Below are positions 24,001 through 33,400 of a stretch of 64,000 bases of DNA, piece after piece. How positions within the stretch are numbered: the stretch's first letter is position 1; each line of letters opens with the position of its first letter. Made by a program: the position numbers and the translations under genes. Location of the stretch: assembly GCA_964017195.1 (NCBI GenBank), contig OZ024892.1:14788071-14852070 (forward strand). Direction: 5' to 3'. The stretch comes from Siderastrea radians. Taxonomy: Eukaryota; Cnidaria; Anthozoa; Scleractinia; Rhizangiidae. Under the pieces are notes generated by a model, which made no database searches, was not told where the DNA came from, and was given only the letters and a program-made list of their open reading frames with translations.

Positions 24001-27000
24001 AGTTTATGCTCATCCCAAGTCCATGTGCAGACTGTTTATATATATGTATAACTAATCAAGTGTTCACATGCCAGAAAAGTCTCCATTGCAACAAGAAAGC
24101 TGCAGCTTTTACCTGCTCAAGGAAGTGAAGTGATAAGTTGATGTACTTGGCTTCAGTGAGAAGAGTACCACCGACATTAGTCTTTCCAACTCTCTCAGAT
24201 CTGTAAGTAACAATAAAAAATTTCTTCCCCAAACATTTCTAACCAAAACAAGCAGAATCGCTTTTCAAGTTAAATTTCAATAACTGGGAAAAACTTACCC
24301 TGCAAGATCAACCAGATGTAGCTTAGCTCGCCGGATAGTTGCTGATCCTGGTTCACGTGTTGAGATGTGGATTGTGAAAATGCAGTGAGACCTTGTGGAT
24401 GCCTGATTCATGGGTGTCTACAATTGTCATTCATTTGTTGTTATTTTCTGTTGACTGACTTAAAATAACAATCTTTTCATGTATCACATCAGTTTCCACT
24501 ACCTCCCCACCAACCACCAACCACTAGTTTGTAAACAACCTAAAATCCAACTTTTGAGACATTTAGTTTACAGGCATAAAAAAGGCAGATTCTGTGTTGG
24601 GTTTACTGTATAACAGCAACACTTACTACTGACATCCACTTCACCCTGAAAGCAATGCATGATAAACCAAAAGAGCCATTCTTACTGCTGTTATAGCCAT
24701 TGTAAATATTAAACAAGAGTGAGTCTTAACTCCTATTGGAGAGCAACTGCTATTGGAGAGAAAATCATACCTCAGCTATCATTCTATTTGTGTCTCCAAG
24801 AAACAAAAGGTTGAGAGCTGAGAGAAAAAATGTAGAAAAATTGATAGTTAGCAAGACACTGACAAGTTTGAGGGCTACAGCTTCATCAGTAACAAAAGGT
24901 GACTTGTCTATTATTCAACCAAGACAAATCATGTAAAAGGACATGTTATCCTTTCCCAACCAATTAGTTTAACTCATAAATGTTTATTTAATGGACAATA
25001 TAAAGCAGACTGACATAGTTAAATTACAGGGAGTTACTCTTTTGTTGCCACAACTTTGGATAATAAAAGGTATTGCATTTTGATTCAAAAGATAAGAAGT
25101 GTAATGTGAAAAAAAAATGCTCTCTTACCCTCCTCTTCATTACTGGCTTGATGCAGAGAAAGATTCTTAAGTTGAACATTATTGTCACTGTCTTCAAATA
25201 GAGTCACTTTCCTAAAAGAAATAAAATAATGGTATTCATTTAAATACCTAGATTTGTTAACTTTTGTTATAATTTTACATGCTTTTAGATAAAACAAACA
25301 AGGACATTGATCAACATCACAAGTGAGAATATTTCAGACACAAATGACTTGACTCATTCTTACCGATGGACTATCACCTCATATCAAGAGAGCAGAGAAG
25401 TTGACCAAGAAAGAGTGTGGAAAGCATCCTTTTTTATCGAAAAAGTGTGTTTAATGGGTAATTAACCGAAAAAAGTACTTCACTCAATCTTTAACTCATG
25501 GCCAATGAGGCATGCAGAGCTGAGGTGGCTGTATAAGGTAAAGGGCTGGTCCAGACACACTTTAGGCCACAGATAACAACCTTACCTTGAACTGTCACCA
25601 ACCCTCCATCTTCTTAACAGTAGTTTGACACACTAACCACAACATTTCTGCACCTCCCCTGAGCTCACTTACCACCCAAGTTTGTTGAAAAATTGCATTA
25701 AATGACAGACCTTAATCACAGGAAAACATCCCATTCTGCACCAGTGCTTGATGAAACTTGCAGTTTACCTGTAAGGTAGCTAAAGCTGGGTTTCTAGTTG
25801 ATATGCTAGGACAATTATTTTTTCCAAGGACCATCAATTTAGCAGTTTCTTGATGTTGTGGATGTTGTGATCGCCAAATAAGTAAACATAAAACAAAAGG
25901 TTGAAAAGACAATACAAATAGCCAGACCTTAACACAATAGTTTCCTTAACACCAAGAAACACCCTCCCCCCCCCCCCCACAGTTCATCTTAAATAAAACA
26001 TTTTGTTGATTAATCTTAGTTGTTTACTTTATTACACTTACGGTAAATCCTCCAGCTTAGAAGCTTCATGTTTCGGATCCAAAAGATCATAACCATTTTC
26101 ATTGTAAATCTCAAGGTATGAAATGTGAGCTGTGAAGACTGTTTCTGGATGCTGAAAGATTTGAATTTTACGGCTCTGACAGTCAAACATTTTACCAAAA
26201 ATCTATCCCAGCTATACATGTATTCTCAACAACATTATTCTCATTAACTGCTTCATTTCTGTATACAACCAAGACAATGGGGCATGTAAGCATCAGCAAG
26301 GCTGAATCTCAAATAGGAACCTAGCATCCTGATAAGATCCTACATAGAATTTCCACCACCATTATCAGATGGCCACAACTCAAACGTCTTAACAGTCAGG
26401 GAGGCCCTATCATTTAGGACCATAAACCATAACACCTGTTATGGTAGGATATGGTTGATGTGACCTTGATGTTGGAGGTGAACTTTACTCACAAAGCAAC
26501 ACATCTGTTGTGAGTGTGCAGATAAAAGTAATGGGTGAATTTATGAAAGCCAGATGACTTCCCTTACAAGTGTAAAAGTTACAAAGTTAAAGCTTCAACT
26601 AACAACACTGGATACACTCCACAGCCAATGCATCACAATACCTTGTGTTTCATAGTTTTTCTACTAACCTTTTCAAAGTATTCAAAAATGTATGACAGTG
26701 ACCTTGGAATTAAGCCTCTGTCAACATATTTCTCTGCACCTCCAGTGATGGTGAATGTTTTACCAGACCCTGTCTGGAAGTAAACAGACACAAGAAGTTC
26801 ACAAGTTTTTTTTTATTACTCAAAAAATGTCCAAAGAAATGGGCATACTATAGTTAGTCAGATTGCATTTGCTGTATCTCCCTAAAGTCTGATGCATTCT
26901 ACATCACATTTGCACGCTTCATTACACTACGTGTGAACACACCAAAACACTGGGACATGAAGGAAACGGTGGAAGAAGCACTTTCTCTGTCACATTACTA

Positions 27001-30000
27001 AAACCCAACAAGCACTTCCTGCACTGTTATATCTGTTTCCTAAATTTCAACAAATGCTGCCCATAGTCATATTTACCAACCTACATAATTGTACAGTAGA
27101 CCTCTCTGCTATCTCAAACTCCCTGCTATCTCAACCCCCCGCTAACTCAACTTCCCCTTCTCCCGCTATCTCAAACCCCAATGACGTCTCCTCACATCCA
27201 CATTATCCCCACTACCTCAAATTCCTCACCAATCTGAAATGGATCCATTAACCCTTGGATAACATTTCACAGGTATTTCATACTTTTCTCAAACAATTTA
27301 CATTTCCTGCGAGTGTTTGAGATAGTGGGGTCTACTCTGTTCCCTTAATACATTTATATATACAGTATCAATGGGAGATCAAAATACCTGGCCATATGCA
27401 AAGATTGTTCCATTGTAGCCTGTCAAAACACTGAAATCAACAACATGAACACTAAAAATTAATCTTTGAAGAATTCATTTTCACTGAAGAGACAGGGCTA
27501 AAAGATGACACAACATTGAAGAGAACGCCCTTGAACCTTCTGTCATTTCCACTATCCAACCAGTAATCCCCAAGTACGAGGAGTAGGTTGTAACAGGAAA
27601 TCAACGGAACAACCAGTTAAAATTGTGATCACTTCCTAAGTACACAACAGTGACATTTGACAAATTTGACATATTCAATCAATTTATGAGGTCTCAGAAA
27701 ATAACCATCCTTTAATCTGCTTTTTTTTGGGGGGAGGGGGAGAAGAGAGACTCCTCCCTTAAGGAAAGTAAGGAAAGGGGAGTGTTTGATCAAAGGTTAC
27801 ATAAAATATTGAAGATTTGATACTATATTTATAAATTAATTTAATTTGTTTCATTTCTTATTAATAAATTACAATTTAGTGCACATACTTGTCTATTACT
27901 CCTTGTGCAACTTCTTCAAAAATCTCATCCTGTTTACAATCCTGATCAAAAACTTTGTTGAACCTTTGAATGACAAAATTTAAACTAAATCTCATTATTG
28001 AAACATGAATTAAATATAACAACTAATAACAGTAACTATAAAAATAAAAAAATTATTAATGTAATAACAGGAAGCCCACATCACAGCCACCCTGTTGCTA
28101 CATGTACATGTAAGGACATGTCGCTACTACGGCCATTCTAAATTACAAATTATTAATTGGAAAGGAAATAACTGTTTTATTAAAATTAATGCTTTAATTT
28201 GGCAATCATTGCTGCTTATTTTTGTCATATTTGTGAACTAAACTTTTGTTTTGTGACAAAAACTCTTGAGCATCAAGGCACTTGACATCAATGGTAGCCA
28301 ATTTCCACAAAAGGCAAAAAGCAGGGTTATTTGCTAAATTATAATGTGTGTGGTAAACCAACGAGAAAGAGGGAGAATAAAATAATGCAAATTATTCAGT
28401 AGCTATGTTCAAACCTAAATTTATAAACTTCTCTCTTGTTGTTGATGTAGCCATCAGCCAGATCTTTAGGTACAGTGAAAGCAATACAGGACCCTCCACT
28501 CTCATCTTCATAAGCTTCATACAGCTATGACAGAAACAAAACATCTGAGTTCAAGTCTTATGCAGCTTTATGTTTTTTCACTCTAAAGTGCGTGCAACCT
28601 ATTGTACATGTACATTGTAACGCAGCTGTAATGCTGTGTTGCATTTTGATTTTGTCCAATTTGCGTTAGCTTGCAGCCTTCAGTTCTTGCTTCATAAATG
28701 TACATGTAGGTCAGTGGTTTATCAAGAGCAGGCAAAACTTCATGTCTCACAGTAAGACAATGTGGTTGTTAACCAGTTTTCATTTTATCTGGGATTGGTG
28801 CTCTCGGTCAGAGATATGAATGAATTAGTTTCATTTCAGTAGTCGATCAAAATAAATAATCTGACCCCAAAATCATGTCATTATCTACAGTACTTTTATT
28901 GATTATTTTGACTAATGGATTGACAATTATTTGACGAGTATTATCAAGTAGTACTGATTAAGACGATTTCCGCTCAACGTTTGAGCAGTAAGTGCAAAAA
29001 TTAAGTTACCAAAAAAATACTTGCAGCACTGTCACATTTTGAGAACAGATAAGAAGAACTTATCGTTACTTTTGCTCCCAAGCTGACCCCGCGAGAGAAA
29101 ATTGGATTTGAAGTTATCAATATTTCAATTAAAAAGATGCTTCATGTCAGTTCAAAACAAAATGGCGCCTGTTTTTAGCATACTTTTACGAGATTTGAAA
29201 TTAATTTTCTTGAGAATGCTTGAGAATTTCATCGCGGGGTCACTTGGGCAAGTGAACTAGAGTGAGATGTTTCAAATAGCATTTAAAATGTTACCGTGCT
29301 ATGAGTAGTTTTTTGGTAAACATTTTTTGCACTTATTGCTCAAACGTTGAGCGGAATCCGTCTTAATCATTTACTTCTTCGATGATTGATTTCAATTGAT
29401 TTGTAATGTCCCGGATGTTTCTATTAATTATATTAGATGTAGCCTGTGAACAAGCTCTCTGGTCAGGGAAAGAGCAAAGAAAACAAAGGTTGAGAAAGAG
29501 CAAAGAGACAGGGAGGTGGTGGGGAAGGAAGGAGGGGGGGAGAGGGATGGGGGGAGCCACTCTGTCCTCTTCCCCAGTCTACGCTTGGCTTGCTCTACTC
29601 ACTGATTAATTTTCACACTTCTTCCCCACTGCAGAGCTTGTTCACAGGCTATATTAGATGAAATCCAAACAAAACTAAACTACAATTAAATTTAAGAAAA
29701 TCCCAAAGAGAAGAAACAGCTTTGTAATAAATATGCAGTGTGTTTCACAACAGTACTGTTCTTGACATTTAATACCACAAAAAATTGCTTGAATTACCGA
29801 GCAATTTATTCACTGCTATCGCTGTTATATTATAAATGAACTGTCTTTGACGCTTGGTTTCTTATAGACCTGTTCTAACCTGTAGACAAACAATTTTAAG
29901 CTTTAAACGTGTTATAACCACCTTTCCTTGTATTAAAATGTTTTTAATAAATTCTCATTCCTTCCTTTTTCAGCTTGAAACTTAATATCCACCAAACAAA

Positions 30001-30150
30001 TTTATAAAAACTTTCCAGCCGCTCCATGTTATCACAGATAATAATTTGTAACCTTATCATTTCTAGCCAAGTTTAGACTTTACATACCCCTGTTAACTTT
30101 TGTTTTGTCGGCTTTGCGCGGGCATAAATCTGTATTCCCTGTTTCACCAT
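7342..30150 (-). CDS. KIF6: kinesin-like protein KIF6, complete (26 coding exons, 868 aa)
   Basis: Kinesin-9 family motor, an N-terminal ATP-driven microtubule motor linked to motile cilia. Exons 5' to 3': 30088-30150, 28415-28524, 27889-27963, 27388-27430, 26669-26773, 26042-26151, 25129-25211, 24771-24817, 24299-24417, 24113-24200, 23213-23292, 22624-22687, 22178-22264, 21658-21761, 20306-20411, 20004-20053, 17144-17247, 10873-11099, 10185-10260, 10013-10112, 9880-9935, 9752-9802, 9580-9664, 8791-8926, 8098-8411, 7342-7465. They total 2607 nt with every phase matched. The start is MVKQGIQIYARAKP. P-loop GQTGSGKT is at residues 96-103, switch I NQASTRSH at 216-223 and switch II DLAGSE at 249-254. 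The KIF6-specific tail follows: VGADMRK, LIRQRDNEI/NILVGMLKKEKK, EIEHLQHLLEKAKVKMQ, DFEIWWAE and the terminal ILAFIKARQ. Human KIF6 is 814 aa. Kinesin-9 sister KIF9 is the alternative, but the tail favours KIF6. Confidence 0.96.
7669..7730. repeat. short inverted repeat (MITE remnant)
   Basis: CAACCTCGTTC near the left end pairs with GAACGAGGAGGTTG at the right, and TTTCTC with GAGAAAG near the centre. It lies in the last KIF6 intron. Confidence 0.6.
7795..7890. repeat. diverged E2F-minisatellite units
   Basis: Several degenerate units (AACCGGTGCCAA, ACGCGGAAAGA) related to the 438-700 family, in the last KIF6 intron. Confidence 0.6.
8613..8666. repeat. (AC)n microsatellite
   Basis: AC dinucleotide run in the KIF6 intron between exons 8791-8926 and 8098-8411. 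The antisense reading gives Val-Cys repeats that are not a protein. Confidence 0.97.
9060..9340. repeat. dispersed E2F-minisatellite with CCAAT flank
   Basis: Preceded by GACCAATCAGAAC at about 9037. Units contain GCGGGAAA at about 9069, 9290 and 9310, plus degenerate copies. Same family as 438-700. Confidence 0.8.
12345..12475. repeat. dispersed E2F-minisatellite with CCAAT flank
   Basis: Preceded by GACCAATCAGAACAAGG at about 12331. Three to four units of GGTGCCAAGCGCGGGAAAA type; one ends in CGGGCAAAC. Confidence 0.8.
12671..13166. mobile_element. foldback element with arms of about 240 bp
   Basis: Almost the whole 496 bp is a palindrome. The left end CTGCAACCACCAAAACGTG mirrors the right end, and matched inner blocks include AATCCCATAGAT and TCAACGAAATTT in both arms. 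The loop is short and there is no coding capacity. It sits in the U12 intron of KIF6. Confidence 0.88.
13830..14080. repeat. tandem/dispersed repeat with GTGACCATTCAAA core
   Basis: Three diverged copies of a GTGACCATTYAAA segment alternate with GTGGTGCTGTTTAT and AAAGCTACTGAGCA. The same core appears at about 36204 inside the outer element of the LGMN nest, so this is a mobile family. Confidence 0.6.
14194..14794 (-). CDS. unrecognised charged coiled-coil exon inside the KIF6 U12 intron
   Basis: An open frame of about 200 codons begins after a good acceptor (TTTCTCAG, then G ATT AAC at 14794) and ends at TAA (14194-14196). No ATG starts it, so it should be spliced from an upstream exon with phase 2. 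A candidate donor is AAGAG|GTACTGG just past the KIF6 exon at 17144; its phase fits and would give a KIF6 isoform ending here. The product is helical and charged (EKQRVKAEEEYIEAMMELNR near the C-terminus) with no domain I can name. A donor-like GTAAAT overlaps the stop, so it might continue. It could also be part of a nested gene. Confidence 0.5.
14936..15057. repeat. dispersed E2F-minisatellite with CCAAT flank
   Basis: Starts with ATAACCAATCAGAAC and has units of CAACCGGTGACAAGCGCGGG type. The related block at 16386-16445 is its continuation, split by the element at 15066-16385. Confidence 0.75.
15066..16385. mobile_element. hAT-like non-autonomous DNA transposon, interrupted by a LINE
   Basis: Termini TAGGCTTAGATACAAATAT and ATATTTGTATCTAAGCCTA are exact inverted copies, flanked by an 8-bp direct repeat CAACCAAT (15058-15065 and 16386-16393). 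The 8-bp duplication points to the hAT superfamily. Inner sequence is rich in ATATTTAGA(A/C) repeats. No transposase is present. Confidence 0.85.
15160..16028 (+). mobile_element. LINE 3' fragment (CR1/L2-like reverse transcriptase C-terminus)
   Basis: Two open pieces (15169-15381 and 15400-15624), split by a stop between them, read as the end of a non-LTR reverse transcriptase: RYYNACVHSQLVYCSSAWG, RLLRAQKHAARIILG, then the C-terminal TFSYSATVLFNAL. The copy is 5'-truncated and ends in a (TATTG)n tail at about 16000-16028, typical of CR1/L2-type elements. It lies inside the hAT-like element and on the opposite strand to KIF6. Confidence 0.85.
17879..18346. mobile_element. MITE with poly-G/poly-C ends, copy 1
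   Basis: Left end CCCCGGGGGGGGGAC then CATATGAAAGTGACGGGGAT; the right end is the inverse. The interior matches 33795-34211 in opposite orientation. A (TTA)n run is at about 18001-18028. It sits in the KIF6 intron between exons 20004-20053 and 17144-17247. No ORF. Confidence 0.9.
19230..19400. repeat. C-rich copy of the 3135-3360 repeat
   Basis: Pyrimidine-rich tract including CTCCCGTTTCCCGCCTCC, the reverse-strand counterpart of the G-rich block in the DAAM intron. Confidence 0.5.
19508..19543. repeat. perfect 36-bp palindrome
   Basis: Starts CCAACAATATTGTTCAAT and continues as its exact reverse complement, with no loop. It is in a KIF6 intron. Confidence 0.95.
27092..27341. mobile_element. 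mariner/pogo-type MITE
   Basis: Ends TACAGTAGACCTCTCTGCTA and a matching inverse (GATAGTGGGGTCTACTCTGT). The interior repeats GCTATCTCAA. It is in a KIF6 intron. The TA-bordered CAGT start suggests the Tc1/mariner-pogo group. Confidence 0.75.
28956..29369. mobile_element. MITE with GATTAAGACG termini
   Basis: Left GATTAAGACGATTTCCGCTC and right GAGCGGAATCCGTCTTAATC are inverted, and the pairing extends inward (CAACGTTTGAGCA...TGCTCAAACGTTG). No ORF. It lies in the first KIF6 intron. Confidence 0.88.
29440..29651. mobile_element. 212-bp MITE with 9-bp target duplication
   Basis: Termini TAGCCTGTGAACAAGCTC and GAGCTTGTTCACAGGCTA are exact inverses. The direct repeat TATTAGATG (29431-29439 and 29652-29660) is a 9-bp target-site duplication, compatible with Mutator-like mobilisation. 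It is in the first KIF6 intron. Confidence 0.93.
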
Positions 30151-30471
30151 CCTTCATGACGGCATAGAGACCATTCCTATAGCACAGTAACAATCCTGAA
30201 TTCCAGAGACATCTTGAAATAGGACTTTGACACCATAAGTTTACAAGAAATTAGCGTTTCGTTGCCTTGGTGGAAGAGTAGAGAATTTATGAAAGGCGTT
30301 TTGGCAATGGGGGATTGGAATCAAGTTTATTAGATACCGCTGTCTTAAAACACTGTAGTCATTCAAAGAGATACCTTGTGTATTTTTTATATGACGTCAT
30401 TTTCGCAGATCACGAGATTTTCATCGGGCTGTTCTCCTTGCAGTGGGTTAGTACGAGGTGTAGTTTGCAAA
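30151..30471. promoter_or_regulatory. head-to-head promoter region of KIF6 and LGMN
   Basis: Only 321 bp separate the KIF6 start codon (minus, 30150) from the LGMN start codon (plus, 30472), so both 5' UTRs and core promoters must lie here, or further out if 5' UTR introns exist. It contains a full palindromic CRE, TGACGTCA, at 30392-30399. No TATA box is evident in a suitable place for either gene. Confidence 0.7.
30392..30399. promoter_or_regulatory. palindromic cAMP-response element
   Basis: Exact TGACGTCA, the consensus for CREB/ATF bZIP dimers, about 75 bp upstream of the LGMN start and 245 bp from the KIF6 start. Confidence 0.6.
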
Positions 30472-33400
30472 ATGGTGTTGTCAGAGCTGCTTATCCTTTG
30501 TCTTTCGCTCGTGGTGGTGACTGGTGAAAGTTTCAAAAATGCCGAAGGAAAACACTGGGGTCTGATTGTAGCTGGATCGAATGGTTGGTACAACTACAGA
30601 CATCAGGTACGCTACAAATTACTCTAGGGTACAACATAAGCGTCAGCTCATTTGCTTCCGTATAGGATCGGAGAGACCATGCCTCAGTAATGTATAGCTC
30701 TAGCTTTGTAATATCCACTTTGGAATTTGCTTAGCTTGCTGTTGCTCTATTGGCTGCAATCTTCACCAGCGTGTCAGGTGTGTCTGCGTATGCAAATGGC
30801 GTGTGTGTTTTAATAGTTGAATGGTCTTGAATGGGGCGTTGAAAGTAACTGTAAGAGAATTCGAATCTTATATTTAGTTCTGTGCACTACTGGGTCAACG
30901 CTGTATTATTGAAACCCGGGAAAACAATGGAAATAAGCGCTCATAACAAATTGCTCATAGTGAAACCGGAATTAACTTCAACGTACCGGCATAGACATTA
31001 GAGCCTCGAATTCCTAGTTCTATAAATAAACGAAAGTCACGAGATTTTTGCGTGTCCCACTCGTTGATACTGTAGATTTATCAGTTTCCTGTCCGCTCCT
31101 ACTCCGGGGTTGCAAGAATGCTAATTCTTATCAACAGGGCTCGACAAAAGCCCTAGATTCTGAAATTGAGCAAATAAGTGGGAGCCTGTCGAGGTTCTTT
31201 AATTAATTTATCATGTTATATATCAAACATTCAAAAGAAGGACATCACACATCAAACATATTTTAACATTAAAACATGTCACAGAGTGTGATTTCCTGTG
31301 GTGTTTCATTATGGACTGTCTGGGCAAGTGGGGATTTGCCTTGGCAAGCAAGCTGTAAGAGTTTACTCCCTTAAGGTTTTTGTAGAATCATCTGTTCAGA
31401 TTGCATCAATTTAAAGTAATGGTCCACGTAAAAACTAGGCAAAAGAACAATATAGGCCACTGCAATAGCAGCAGTTATTTTTCAGGTGCTAATTGCTCTA
31501 ATCAAATTAAATACGCGAAAAGCACAAATTTTGAACAAATGAAGGTAACTTGAAGATGAGTAAAACAACTTTTTATTTCGGCTACACATTCGATACATTA
31601 AAAAATGTAACATATCTAAAATTTGGAAAATTTCTATGCACCAAAAGCGAGGAAGTTAAACTTGTATTAAATTACATCAGAATTAGTACAGTGATACATC
31701 AGTCAGCGACTGCGTGAAAATTGTTTAGCTCAGCTTTCACAAAGGAACTGTCAACTTGGTTATCAAAAACAGCAACAAATCACACTCACGTAGACTTTAT
31801 TTGATGCGGGTTAATGCATAGCAGTGAACAACACCAATAAACTTGTGGCCCTCACTAATCTAAATTACGGTAAAATTACTCATAATGTAAAATACTAAAT
31901 GAGTAAACAAATATATAAATAAAATTCTAAAAACATGGATTAAAATGTGGCAGAAACCTCCAGTTTACTATAAAATGTTTCCTTAAAGCATTGCTATCAT
32001 ATTAAAATGTAAGAAACTGAAGGACACAATCAACATCCGGTCTGAGTCACAGGCTCACCAGGCCCACAGGAAAGTTAAGTTTTCTTTTGGAGAGCAGTGG
32101 TGATAAATCCCGGAAGCTGATGCCTCTTTTGCAGGTAATACCCTGGTCTAGTAAATGACTAGTCTAGTTTTACCTCTTTGCCAGTCTTCATCTCTATCGG
32201 CCTAGAGAGGAGTGTACTTTGATGTACATCTGTACAGTAGTCATCTGATGTTTATTTCCTTGTTTGTCTGTTTGTTTGTTGAAGGCCGATGCTTGTCATG
32301 CTTATCAGATTCTTCATAAGAATGGCATTCCTGATGAAAACATTGTTGTGATGATGTATGATGACATTGCACACAATAGCCAGTAAGTACATTCTAGTTC
32401 ATTTCCTCAGAGGCAGACACTTGGGATTAGCACCAGTGAACTAATGATTTACAAGGGATTTCCATCATAGGGAGATGTCTGAAGTGGCAAAGGACTGGGA
32501 AGTCCAAACTTTATGCTTTCCTTACCCTTTAACCCTTAAGCCCCAACAGTGATGAAAATTAAATTTCTCCGTACGGTGATCACTGCTTGTTCAAACATTC
32601 AAGTGATGAGAATAAAGGAAACAATCACCAAGGATAAGATGTCTTGATATTTAGACAAATTCTCCTTACTAGTTCCATAAGACACGTATGAAGAACAGTA
32701 AGTAGAATATGTATTTTTATATCAGGGCTTAAAGGGTTAATTTCAGTTCCCACCCCTTTCAGTTGCCTCCTGTCTCTCTGTGCTTTTCTAGTTTCAAACT
32801 ATTACACAATGAAACAATTTTTTTGCTCTCTCCTAAGTCCTGCCCTCCCTTTTTCCACCTCCTGTGCACTTCACACCTCCTTTTCTCCCAGATTTCTGTC
32901 CCCCTGCCCCCCCCCCCACCCCCCACTCTGAAGGTTGCAGAGGGGTGTCCCTCTCAGGAACTGTTTATGTGACAGAAAATTATAGCATGGCTCCAACGGC
33001 AATAATAATTTGTAATCGCCCCATTTCATCTGTCTTGTTTTGAGTCCATCAGCATTTATTTGGTTCCTGGGTACCTGTGAGCATTAAATTTTAGCTGTAA
33101 ATAAATAATGGTAATTGGACTGAGTGGAGTACAATTCAGGAAGTAATCGGGCAAGTAATTTTAAATCGGCCGAGTGCGTAGGGCAAGAATGATTTGAAAT
33201 TATGAGCATGATTACCCCTGAATTGTACGACATGAAGTCCAGTTACCAGTTAATCATATCTATAACAAAATGCAAGATTAGAAAATCTACGTGCCCTTCG
33301 GGGATATATTATTAATTATCAGTTTTGCAAGCAGTGGGGAAACAGCTATAAAAAGAACCCATTTTAGTGCACCTGATTGATGTGCATGCAGCATAGTTGT

